Part shown: positions 7,402-13,841 of the stretch, piece after piece
Numbering within the stretch: the stretch's first letter is position 1
Layout of the letters: each line of letters begins with the position of its first letter
NCBI GenBank assembly: GCA_030146875.1
Contig: JASLAX010000045.1
Coordinates: 1-14,160 of the forward strand
DNA: 14,160 bases
Origin: Longimicrobiaceae bacterium
GTDB taxonomy: Bacteria; Gemmatimonadota; Gemmatimonadetes; Longimicrobiales; Longimicrobiaceae
Direction: 5' to 3'
The notes under the pieces: generated by a model
The model's input: only the letters and a program-made list of their open reading frames with translations
What the model was told of the DNA's origin: nothing
The model's database searches: none
Translations under genes and position numbers: made by a program

Positions 7402-7437
7402 AAGGGCTCCCGGGGAGATGATCCCCCAGGAGCCCTT
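7402..7437. terminator. Bidirectional terminator-like hairpin
   Basis: AAGGGCTCC (7402-7410) pairs with GGAGCCCTT (7429-7437). After one mismatch, GGGG (7412-7415) continues with CCCC (7424-7427). It lies 25 nt beyond the stop of the minus-strand PepSY gene and after lysA, so it can serve both converging units. In the minus direction the stem ends in CCCTTT followed by GTAGTC, a weak U-tract. Confidence 0.65.
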
Positions 7438-7462
7438 CGCGCGTCCTCCGCGGTGATGGCCG

Positions 7463-8719
7463 TTAGTCCGCCGCGGCGGTCTCCACCTCCCGCTCGCCGA
7501 CGCGGCTTCCGCCGGGCGTCCGCTGCGGACGTCCACCTCGGCGGCCCCGCGAGGAACCGAAGCGGCGAAGGGCGAGGGCGAGGCCCGTCCACACCAGCAC
7601 GGCGGCGCCGAGGGAGGCGAGGCCGGCGAGGGTCTGGCCGAGGAGGCCCAGGACCTCGCCCGTGTGCGTGAAGCGGAGGATCATGCGCGCCTGGCGGCCC
7701 GGCGTGGCGGCGGAGAAGGGCTCCCATTTCAGGTTCTCGCCCGTGGCGCGGTGCAGGGTGAGGGTGCCACGCTTCTGCGGCTGTCCGCCGTCGCCGCGGT
7801 CTACGGTGAGGCGCACGGAGTCCGCGCCGGGCTTCGGCACCTGCAGCGTCAGCAGCCGCCAGCCGGGGACGTGCCCCTCCGCCTTCGCGAGCAGCGGGTC
7901 GAGCCCCTCCAGCGCCCCTCCGGGAGACGGGGCGGCCTCCGGTCCTCCCGCTCCGCCGCGGCCTGCCTCCGAGCCTCCCGCTCCACCCCTCGCCGCGGCG
8001 GCACCGCCCTGGGGCGCGCGCGGCGGCGGCGCCTCGCCGGCGGCGCGGTAGACCAGGTCGCCCGCCCAGCGGTACGAGATCACCACGCCGGACGCGACCA
8101 CGGCCAGCAGCGGCAGCGCGGTCCAGAGCCCGATGGTGTTGTGCCAGTTGAAGTCGCGCGACTTGCCGGAGAGGCCGCGGCGGAACCACGTCACGCTGCG
8201 GAACGCCTGCCGGGTGCGGTTCCGCGGCCACCAGAGCCACATCCCGCTCAGCACCAGGAAGAGGAAGCCGAGGTTGGCCGCGCCGGTGATGGCCTTGCCC
8301 AGGGCCCGGCCCTCCTCGGGGCGCGCCAGCCAGCGGTGGACGTCGGTCACCTTCCGGAAGAACCTCCGCACCCCGGCGTTCCCCTCGCCCAGCACCGCGC
8401 CGGTGTACGCGTTGACGAAGACGACGCGCTCGCGGCCGAACGAGACCTGCACGGGGGCGGAGCGGTCCGAGCGGAGCAGGACGGCCGTGGGCCGCGCCGG
8501 CTCGCCGGCGGGGACGCCGGCCACCAGCGTGGCGAGGGGGAGGCGGGCGGCGGCGGACGCGGGGGGCGAGCCGTCCAGCCCGCGCAGGTCGGCCCAGGAG
8601 GTCATCTGCCGCTGGTAGGTCAGCAGCACGCCGGTGACGGACATCACCAGCACGATCAGCCCGGCCAGGGCGCCCACGACCAGGTGACACCAGAAGAGCA
8701 GGGTGCGGAACCGCTTCAT
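7463..8719 (-). CDS. PepSY-associated TM protein, probable ferrisiderophore reductase
   Basis: 418-residue inner-membrane protein. The N-terminus RTLLFWCHLVVGALAGLIVLVMS followed by TGVLLTY is typical of the PepSY_TM family. Four membrane helices are predicted (about 13-35, 146-164, 195-217, 358-385), with two periplasmic PepSY-like parts between. Conserved histidines sit near the membrane: H12, H128 (DVHRWL), H193 (FNWHNTIGLW) and H352 (RFTHTGEVLG). These are candidate haem or metal ligands, as proposed for FoxB/PiuB-type proteins that reduce ferric siderophores. Residues 228-270 are a Gly/Ala/Pro-rich linker containing a 10-residue tandem repeat. The gene lies 85 nt after the siderophore receptor on the same strand, so the two are probably co-transcribed. 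No good SD is seen. The substrate cannot be told from sequence. Confidence 0.88.
   Translation of the reverse strand: MKRFRTLLFWCHLVVGALAGLIVLVMSVTGVLLTYQRQMTSWADLRGLDGSPPASAAARLPLATLVAGVPAGEPARPTAVLLRSDRSAPVQVSFGRERVVFVNAYTGAVLGEGNAGVRRFFRKVTDVHRWLARPEEGRALGKAITGAANLGFLFLVLSGMWLWWPRNRTRQAFRSVTWFRRGLSGKSRDFNWHNTIGLWTALPLLAVVASGVVISYRWAGDLVYRAAGEAPPPRAPQGGAAAARGGAGGSEAGRGGAGGPEAAPSPGGALEGLDPLLAKAEGHVPGWRLLTLQVPKPGADSVRLTVDRGDGGQPQKRGTLTLHRATGENLKWEPFSAATPGRQARMILRFTHTGEVLGLLGQTLAGLASLGAAVLVWTGLALALRRFGSSRGRRGGRPQRTPGGSRVGEREVETAAAD
7935..7994 (-). repeat. Two 30-bp tandem repeats inside the PepSY gene
   Basis: Two imperfect 30-bp units, beginning GCCTCCG on the + strand at 7935 and 7965, encode the duplicated decapeptides GRGGAGGSEA and GRGGAGGPEA (about residues 243-262). 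They lie in the flexible linker between the second PepSY segment's flank and the membrane. Copy number could vary between strains. Confidence 0.75.
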
Positions 8720-8751
8720 GCTTCGGGAAGGGAGGGGGTGGAACGCGATCC

Positions 8752-8784
8752 GGGGCCGCCCGCGCGCCTGGCGCGGGCGGCCCC
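8752..8784 (-). terminator. Intercistronic 14-bp stem-loop between receptor and PepSY genes
   Basis: GGGGCCGCCCGCGC (8752-8765) pairs perfectly with GCGCGGGCGGCCCC (8771-8784) round a 5-nt loop, within the 85-nt gap between the two minus-strand genes. It starts 20 nt after the receptor stop and ends 32 nt before the PepSY ATG. There is no T-tract. It may partly terminate transcription or protect the 3' end of the receptor mRNA, and so set the ratio between the two products. Confidence 0.7.
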
Positions 8785-8804
8785 GTGGTCGAGAGGGCGG
8801 ACGG

Positions 8805-11177
8805 TCAGCGGCGCGTCGTGAGCGACACGCGCACCGAGCGCGACGCGCCGGGCATGATGTTGTTGTTGCCGTGCGAGGTGGCGAAGTACTTCCGGTCGAA
8901 CACGTTCTCCACGTTCACCTGCGCGCCCATCCAGCGCCCCAGCCGCAGGAACACGGCCGCGTCGGCCCGCGTGAAGGCGGGGAGGCTGACGGAGTTGTCG
9001 ATCGCCGCATACGACTCGGCCTGGTGCACCACGCCGAGCCCGAAGCCCACCGCGGGGACGAGCTGGTAGCGGTTCCAGAGCGAGAAGGTGCGCGGCGGCA
9101 CCAGCGGCACCCGCTGGCCCTTCGCGGCGGCGGCGGTGGTGCTGGTGATGTGCGCCTTCTGCAGCGCGAGCCCGCCGGCGACCTGCCAGGCGTCCGTCAC
9201 GTTGCCGGTGGCGCCCAGCTCGAAGCCCGTCGTGCGCTGCCCACCCGTCTGCACGCGGCGGGACGGGTCCAGCGGGTCCGGCGCCGACGTGTTGGTGCGG
9301 TCCAGGCGGTACGCGGCGGCCGTGAGCGCCAGGTTGGCGCGCACGTCCCACTTGGCGCCCATCTCCCAGTTGGTGAACTTCTCGGGCTCCAGCGTGCTGG
9401 TGGTGGCGTTCAGCGACGAGAACTGGTCGCCCGAGCTGGGAAGGTGCGACACGCTCACGGAGCCGTAGAGCGAAGCCGTCTCCATCGGCTTGAGCACCAG
9501 GCCAGCCCGCGGCGAGACCAGGTCGTCCTCGCGCTCCAGGTCCTGCCCGTTTCGGTTGTTGTGGAAGTCGATGGAGAAGCGCTCGAAGCGCACTCCACCG
9601 ATGGCCTGCAGCCACGAGGTCAGCTCCACCTGGTCCTGCAGGTACACGCCCACGACCCGCGCGGTGGCCCGGTTGTCGGCATCGGACGAGCTCTGCCGGA
9701 ACACGATGGGGGTCGAGACCGTCGGCTGCGCGAACGGCACCGAGACGGTGGTCGTGGCGTCGTCGTAGTACCCGGTGCGGCGGAAGTTCTCCGTCTCCTG
9801 GCGCCCCACCTCGGCGCCCAGCAGCAGGGTGTGGCGCACGGGCCCGGTGGACGCCTCCAGCGTCAGGTCCGTCTGGTTGAACAGGTTGCGGCGATAGGTC
9901 TCGTTCCCGTACGCCGACAGCGTGACCTCGGTGCCCGCCGCGTTCACGGCGCCCGGCAGGGAGTTCTGGTACGCCTTCTCGTACTCGGCCCAGCGGGTGC
10001 GGTTGCGAAGCGTGATCCCGCCCGCCGTCACGTGCTCGAGGGCGGCGCCCGCGGCGTGCACCCGCGCCGAGGCGTAGCTGGAGTCCGGGTTGCCGAAGAA
10101 GGTGCGGATCCCCGCCCGCGACGGGCGCCCCTGGTACGACGGGATGCCGCGGTCCACGTTGCGCTCGTCCACGAAGCGCTCGTACCCCGCGCGGACGGTG
10201 GTGCGGGCGCCCAGCGCGAGCGCCAGCGTGGGGTTCACCCCCCAGCGGTCCAGGTCCGAGCGGTCGCGGAACCCGCCGGAGCTCTCGTACATCCCGTTCA
10301 GGCGCAGCGCCAGCGCGGGACCGAAGCCCTGCCCCACGTCCACCGAGGTGCGGCGGTGGTCGAACGAGCCCCCCTCGACCGTGACCTCGCGCGTGGGCGC
10401 CCAGGTGGCCTCCTTCAGCACCCGGTTCAGCACCCCGCCGCCGCCGCCGCGCCCGAAGGCCATGGCGTTGGAGCCCTTCAGCGCCTCCACGCGCTCCACG
10501 TTGTACAGGTCGCGCATGTACTGCACGTCGTCGCGCACCCCGTCCACGAAGAAGTCGGCCGTGGTGGCGTTGCCGCGGATCGTGGGGGCGTCGCGGTGCC
10601 CCTCGCCCTGGCCCATGGTGACGCCGGGGACGTAGCGCACGACGTCCGCCATCCCCTGCATGGACTGGTCGGCGATCACGGCGCTCGTCACCACGCTCAC
10701 CGACACCGGAGCGTCGCGGAGCGGGGTGTCGGTGCGCGTGGCGCTGCTGGTCCGCACCGCCGCGTAGCCGCGGCTGCGCGCGGTGACCACCGTCAGCGGC
10801 GCGAGCGTGTACCGGCCCTCCGCCGCCGCCTCCGGAAGCACGAGCACCGTCTCCCCGTCGGGGAAGCGCGGGGCCAGGCCGGTCCCGGCCAGGAGCTGCC
10901 GCAGGGCCTCGGCCACGGTCATGGAGCCGGAGACCGGCTGCGACCGCAGCGAGGCGGCGGCGGAGACGTCCAGGCGCACGCGGACGTCGGCCTGGCGGGA
11001 GAAGGCGCCGAGCGCGGCCGTGAGCGGCTGCGCCGGAATGTCGAAGCGGTGGCGGGTGGTGGTGTCCACCTTGGTGGGCGCGAAGGCCAGCTCGGCGAGA
11101 GAGACGCGGCGGGGCGCCTGCGCCGATGCCTGCGCGGCGAGCCCGAGCCCGAGTCCGACGAGGATGATGAGTCGCAT
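8805..11177 (-). CDS. TonB-dependent siderophore receptor with STN signalling domain
   Basis: 790-residue outer-membrane receptor of the FpvA/FecA type. Signal peptide: residues 1-19 (MRLIILVGLGLGLAAQASA), cleaved before QAP. Secretin/TonB N-terminal (STN) domain: about 42-115, FDIPAQPLTAALGAFSRQADV onward. TonB-box-like LAPLTVVTA: 125-133. Plug: about 150-258, including DAPVSVSVVTSAVIADQS, VRYVPGV, PTIRGN, FFVDGVRDD, YNVERVEALKGSNAMAFGRG and GGGGVLNRV. The rest is a beta barrel with many alternating polar/aromatic strands, ending NVFDRKYFATSHGNNN and then ASRSVRVSLTTRR. The end in Arg-Arg rather than an aromatic residue is unusual. ATG 11177 is set by the signal peptide. The STN domain usually signals to a FecR/FecI pair, which is absent here. 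The substrate (a ferric siderophore) is inferred from the family. Confidence 0.95.
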   Translation of the reverse strand: MRLIILVGLGLGLAAQASAQAPRRVSLAELAFAPTKVDTTTRHRFDIPAQPLTAALGAFSRQADVRVRLDVSAAASLRSQPVSGSMTVAEALRQLLAGTGLAPRFPDGETVLVLPEAAAEGRYTLAPLTVVTARSRGYAAVRTSSATRTDTPLRDAPVSVSVVTSAVIADQSMQGMADVVRYVPGVTMGQGEGHRDAPTIRGNATTADFFVDGVRDDVQYMRDLYNVERVEALKGSNAMAFGRGGGGGVLNRVLKEATWAPTREVTVEGGSFDHRRTSVDVGQGFGPALALRLNGMYESSGGFRDRSDLDRWGVNPTLALALGARTTVRAGYERFVDERNVDRGIPSYQGRPSRAGIRTFFGNPDSSYASARVHAAGAALEHVTAGGITLRNRTRWAEYEKAYQNSLPGAVNAAGTEVTLSAYGNETYRRNLFNQTDLTLEASTGPVRHTLLLGAEVGRQETENFRRTGYYDDATTTVSVPFAQPTVSTPIVFRQSSSDADNRATARVVGVYLQDQVELTSWLQAIGGVRFERFSIDFHNNRNGQDLEREDDLVSPRAGLVLKPMETASLYGSVSVSHLPSSGDQFSSLNATTSTLEPEKFTNWEMGAKWDVRANLALTAAAYRLDRTNTSAPDPLDPSRRVQTGGQRTTGFELGATGNVTDAWQVAGGLALQKAHITSTTAAAAKGQRVPLVPPRTFSLWNRYQLVPAVGFGLGVVHQAESYAAIDNSVSLPAFTRADAAVFLRLGRWMGAQVNVENVFDRKYFATSHGNNNIMPGASRSVRVSLTTRR

Positions 11178-11197
11178 GACCAGCGTTGGAGTGAGAG

Positions 11198-11212
11198 TGA
11201 GAACGATTCTCA
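11198..11212 (-). promoter_or_regulatory. Fur-box-like operator of the siderophore receptor
   Basis: TGAGAACGATTCTCA is a 15-bp inverted repeat with 6-bp perfect arms and a 7-1-7 layout close to the Fur consensus TGATAATnATTATCA, differing at the GC-enriched positions. It lies 20 nt upstream of the receptor start codon and covers the predicted +1. Binding of iron-loaded Fur there would block transcription, as expected for an iron-uptake gene. Confidence 0.75.
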
Positions 11213-11217
11213 ACGGC

Positions 11218-11246
11218 AGAATACCCCGGTTCGGCGGAGCGCGCAA
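11218..11246 (-). promoter_or_regulatory. Predicted promoter of the receptor-PepSY operon
   Basis: On the minus strand, TTGCGC (11246-11241) and TATTCT (11223-11218) are separated by exactly 17 nt. The predicted start near 11211 gives a leader of about 34 nt and lies within the Fur-like box. No Shine-Dalgarno precedes the ATG. Confidence 0.55.
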
Positions 11247-11553
11247 GGGCGCGTCGGCGCCCGATTTCCCGGGTTCGGCCGGTCGGATCGGGCAGGTGCT
11301 TGCGGGGCAACGCGTTGAGTTCTCGCGGGGAGGCGCGGAGAACGCGGAGGTGGTGGGGCCTGCATCGGCGCCTCGCGCGGGACGTGGCGGTGAGGGCGGC
11401 GTCCGGGAGCGGAAGGAGACGCGGGGAGAGGCGACGAGGCGGACGCGGTGGGGGCAGTTCCTGCCGCCGGGGGGTGAGGGCCGTCCGGACGGGGGTAACC
11501 GGTTGGGACGAAGGTGCGCGACGCGGCCGGAGAGCGTTTGGCGACGGAAACCG
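11247..11553. other. Gene-free stretch between divergent promoters
   Basis: No supported gene. It contains a perfect 12-bp palindrome CCGTCCGGACGG (11481-11492) and an 8-bp palindrome AACCGGTT (11497-11504), 50-73 bp upstream of the -35 box of the small-peptide operon, possible operator sites. It also contains two CGCGGAG heptamers 9 bp apart (11334 and 11343) like those found after guaA (13778 and 13786). Confidence 0.5.
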
Positions 11554-11582
11554 TTGCCCGCGTGCCCCGTTGCGGCTACGTT
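11554..11582 (+). promoter_or_regulatory. Predicted promoter of the two small-peptide genes
   Basis: TTGCCC (11554-11559) and TACGTT (11577-11582) are 17 nt apart, and the -10 hexamer is identical to that of hisS. The predicted start near 11590 leaves a leader of about 90 nt before ATG 11680. The leader holds the palindrome CGCACGTGCG (11600-11609) and a CGCGGG/CCCGCG stem (11624-11629 with 11638-11643). Confidence 0.6.
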
Positions 11583-11679
11583 GGAGCTCCCTCGCGAACC
11601 GCACGTGCGACCCAGCTGCACGTCGCGGGCAGGCGTACCCGCGGCTTCTCCCTCCGTCCACCCCCGCCCGAGGAGATCC

Positions 11680-11844
11680 ATGACCCGCCACGTCCTGAGC
11701 CTGGAAGAGGTCTCGGTCGAGACGTTCGAGACCGGCGCCGACGAGTCCTTCGCCTCCATCCAGCCGGTCGGGGGCGAGACGCCCCACCCGGGGTGCGAGG
11801 ACTCGCCGCTCTGCGGGCCCACGTTCTGGAAGACGTGCGAGTAG
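11680..11844 (+). CDS. Putative RiPP precursor peptide 1 (pinensin-like leader)
   Basis: 54-residue peptide with a good SD (GAGGAG at 11670-11675, 4 nt before ATG). The N-terminal half has the spaced hydrophobic pattern of a RiPP leader: L6, L8, E10, V11, V13, T15, F16, T18 (LSLEEVSVETFET). The C-terminal half is a Cys/Pro/Gly core with C39, C45 and C53 and Ser/Thr at 34, 42, 48 and 52, including CEDSPLCGPTFWKTCE. The leader resembles those annotated as pinensin-family lanthipeptides in Bacteroidota and Gemmatimonadota. Lanthionine formation is therefore possible but not shown, and no maturation enzyme lies in the window. The next gene, 41 nt on, encodes a relative with the same layout. It has no signal peptide or membrane segment. 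Confidence 0.75.
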   Translation: MTRHVLSLEEVSVETFETGADESFASIQPVGGETPHPGCEDSPLCGPTFWKTCE

Positions 11845-11885
11845 GCGCCGCGCCCTCGTTCCCCCCTCCTTTCCCGGAGCCACCG

Positions 11886-12059
11886 ATGAGCAGGCTGAGC
11901 CTGGACGTGCAGGAGCTGTTCGTGATCTCGTTCCAGACCAGCGCCGAGCAGGCGGCGGCCGCCGCCTGCGTGGGCGTCACCGACACGAACGACCCGCAGT
12001 GCTACCCGCCGTTCTGCGGGCCCACGTACCCGGTGGACGTCTGCGCGCAGGCGGGCTGA
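11886..12059 (+). CDS. Putative RiPP precursor peptide 2 (pinensin-like leader)
   Basis: 57-residue peptide with SD GGAG at 11876-11879, 6 nt before ATG. It aligns with the first peptide from Met1 without a gap: R3, L6, E10, V13, F16, T18 and A20 are identical, with V8, L11 and S15 as conservative matches (leader SLDVQELFVISFQTSAE). An alanine run (23-27) may mark the leader/core border. The core has C28, C39, C44 and C53 and Thr at 32, 34 and 47, with CYPPFCGPTYPVDVC. C39 and C53 fall at the same positions as in peptide 1, and CGPT[FY] is shared. The two are evidently paralogues in one operon, closed by a strong hairpin 20 nt after the stop. Function and modification are unproven; an unmodified small structural peptide is the alternative. 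Confidence 0.75.
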   Translation: MSRLSLDVQELFVISFQTSAEQAAAAACVGVTDTNDPQCYPPFCGPTYPVDVCAQAG

Positions 12060-12079
12060 ACCCGCCGGAGGCGCAGCGC

Positions 12080-12115
12080 GCGAGGGGCCGCACCCACCGG
12101 GGTGCGGCCCCTCGC
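12080..12115 (+). terminator. 16-bp terminator hairpin after the small-peptide genes
   Basis: A perfect 16-bp stem, GCGAGGGGCCGCACCC (12080-12095) with GGGTGCGGCCCCTCGC (12100-12115), round the tetraloop ACCG. It begins 20 nt after the stop of peptide 2 and ends just before the guaA promoter. It lacks a T-tract, but its strength and position make termination likely. Confidence 0.75.
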
Positions 12116-12120
12116 CGCGT

Positions 12121-12150
12121 CTGGCACCGCCCCCCGCGGCGCGGTATCTT
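12121..12150 (+). promoter_or_regulatory. Possible promoter of guaA
   Basis: CTGGCA (12121-12126) and TATCTT (12145-12150) are 18 nt apart, lying directly after the terminator hairpin. A 6-bp hairpin, CCGCCG/CGGCGG (12152-12157 with 12161-12166), lies at the expected 5' end of the mRNA. The -35 match is modest. Confidence 0.45.
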
Positions 12151-12208
12151 CCCGCCGCATCGGCGGTGGGCGAACTCCTCTACATCTGCGCGAGCGGCGA
12201 CGGAAGAC

Positions 12209-13753
12209 GTGGATCCGAACAGAATCCTGATCATCGACTACGGCTCGCAGTTCACGCAGCTCATCGCGCGGCGGATCCGCGAGGAGCGCGTCTACTGCGA
12301 GATCCATCCGCCCACCCGCTCGCTGGAGTGGATCCGCGAGTGGGCGCCGAAGGGGATCGTGCTCTCCGGCGGCCCCTCGTCCGTCTACGGCGAGGACGTG
12401 CCCACCGCCGAGGCGGGGCTGCTGCGGATGGACATCCCCGTGCTGGGGGTCTGCTACGGGATGCAGCTCGTGACGCACCTGGAGGGCGGGGTGGTGGAGC
12501 GCGGGCGCCGCGAGTACGGGCGGGCCCACGTCACCGTCACCCGGCCCGAGGGGCTCTTCGCCGGCTTCGCGGAGGGCGAGAGCACGCAGGTGTGGATGAG
12601 CCACGGCGACCACGTGGTGACGCCGCCCGAGGGCTACGTCGCGCTCGCCCGGACCGAGGACCTGCCGTGGGCGGCGTTCCGCGCGCCCGACCGCGAGATC
12701 TACGGGGTGCAGTTCCACCTGGAGGTGGCGCACACCACCCGCGGGGCGGCCATGATCTCGAACTTCGTGTTCGACGTCTGCGGGTGCCATCCCACCTGGA
12801 CGGCGGGGTCGTACATCGACACCGAGATCGAGAGGATCCGCGCGCTGGTGGGGACGGACCAGGTGATCTGCGGGCTCTCGGGGGGGGTGGACTCGTCGGT
12901 GGCGGCGTCGCTGGTGCACCGCGCCATCGGCGACCAGCTCACCTGCATCTTCGTGGACACCGGGCTGCTGCGGCAGGGGGAGCGCGACTCGGTGGAGCGC
13001 ACCTTCCGCGCGCACCTGGGCATCCGCCTGGAGGTGGTGGACGCGTCGGCGCTCTTCCTGGAGCGGCTGAAGGACGTGGAGGACCCGGAGCGGAAGCGGA
13101 AGATCATCGGCAACTCGTTCATCGACGTGTTCGAGGACGCGTCCGACCGCATCGGGGGCGACGCGAAGTTCCTGGTGCAGGGCACGCTGTACCCGGACGT
13201 GATCGAGTCGCTCTCGGTCAAGGGCCCCTCGGCCACCATCAAGACGCACCACAACGTGGGCGGCCTGAAGGAGGTGATGCGGTTCGCGCTCATCGAGCCG
13301 CTGCGCGAGCTCTTCAAGGACGAGGTGCGGCAGGTGGGCCGCGAGCTGGGCCTGCCCGAGGAGATGGTGGGCCGGCACCCGTTCCCCGGCCCCGGCCTGG
13401 CGATCCGCGTGCTGGGCGCCGTGGACGAGCGCGAGCTTTCCATCCTCCGCAAGGCCGACGAGATCTACCTGGAGGAGATCCGCTCCGCCGGCCTGTACGA
13501 TGACATCTGGCAGGCGTTCGCGGTCCTGCTCCCCGTGCGCTCCGTGGGCGTGATGGGCGACGAGCGGACGTACGAGAACGTCTGCGCACTGCGCGCCGTC
13601 ACCAGCCGCGACGGGATGACGGCGGACTGGTATCCCTTCCCGCACGACGTCCTGGCCCGCATCTCGACCCGGATCATCAACGAGGTGGACGGGATCAACC
13701 GGGTCTGCTACGACATCTCGTCCAAGCCTCCGGCGACGATCGAGTGGGAGTAG
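12209..13753 (+). CDS. guaA: GMP synthase (glutamine-hydrolysing)
   Basis: 514-residue cytosolic enzyme that aminates XMP to GMP with ATP and glutamine, the last step of guanine nucleotide synthesis. Class I glutamine amidotransferase domain: about 5-190, with nucleophile C82 in GVCYGMQL and H170/E172 in FHLEV. ATP-pyrophosphatase domain: P-loop GLSGGVDSSVAA (222-233). C-terminal dimerisation/XMP-binding domain: HPFPGPGLAIRVLG (390-403) to the family-typical end KPPATIEWE. Length is normal. GTG 12209 was chosen because DPNRILIIDYGSQ is the expected N-terminus and no in-frame ATG lies near; only a poorly spaced GGAAG precedes it. The frame is open back to 11999 but would overlap the peptide 2 gene and the terminator. 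Confidence 0.97.
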   Translation: MDPNRILIIDYGSQFTQLIARRIREERVYCEIHPPTRSLEWIREWAPKGIVLSGGPSSVYGEDVPTAEAGLLRMDIPVLGVCYGMQLVTHLEGGVVERGRREYGRAHVTVTRPEGLFAGFAEGESTQVWMSHGDHVVTPPEGYVALARTEDLPWAAFRAPDREIYGVQFHLEVAHTTRGAAMISNFVFDVCGCHPTWTAGSYIDTEIERIRALVGTDQVICGLSGGVDSSVAASLVHRAIGDQLTCIFVDTGLLRQGERDSVERTFRAHLGIRLEVVDASALFLERLKDVEDPERKRKIIGNSFIDVFEDASDRIGGDAKFLVQGTLYPDVIESLSVKGPSATIKTHHNVGGLKEVMRFALIEPLRELFKDEVRQVGRELGLPEEMVGRHPFPGPGLAIRVLGAVDERELSILRKADEIYLEEIRSAGLYDDIWQAFAVLLPVRSVGVMGDERTYENVCALRAVTSRDGMTADWYPFPHDVLARISTRIINEVDGINRVCYDISSKPPATIEWE

Positions 13754-13841
13754 CGTTCTACCGAGGACGGGTTTCCACGCGGAGCCGCGGAGGGCGCGTG
13801 CAATGCCCCCGTTTGCTGTACCGGATGTTGATGGAGTCCGG

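Noticed and set aside
8703..11318. 871-codon open frame on the + strand opposite the siderophore receptor
   Set aside because: Its product is Arg/Gly/His/Val-rich without recognisable domains and is an antisense shadow of a clear receptor gene. Long antisense frames are expected at this GC content.
11213..11679. Possible gene in front of the first small peptide (a frame running from 10783 into the peptide)
   Set aside because: The longer frame runs antisense through the receptor gene. Only the segment from ATG 11680 has an SD and resembles the second peptide.
11999..12208. Upstream extension of the guaA frame
   Set aside because: It overlaps the end of the second small peptide, the 16-bp terminator and the promoter, and GuaA proteins begin close to the ILIIDYGSQ motif.
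13778..13792. CGCGGAG heptamers after guaA matching those at 11334-11349 as a defined repeat family
   Set aside because: The shared unit is only seven bases with differing periods (8 and 9); too short to separate from chance in GC-rich DNA.
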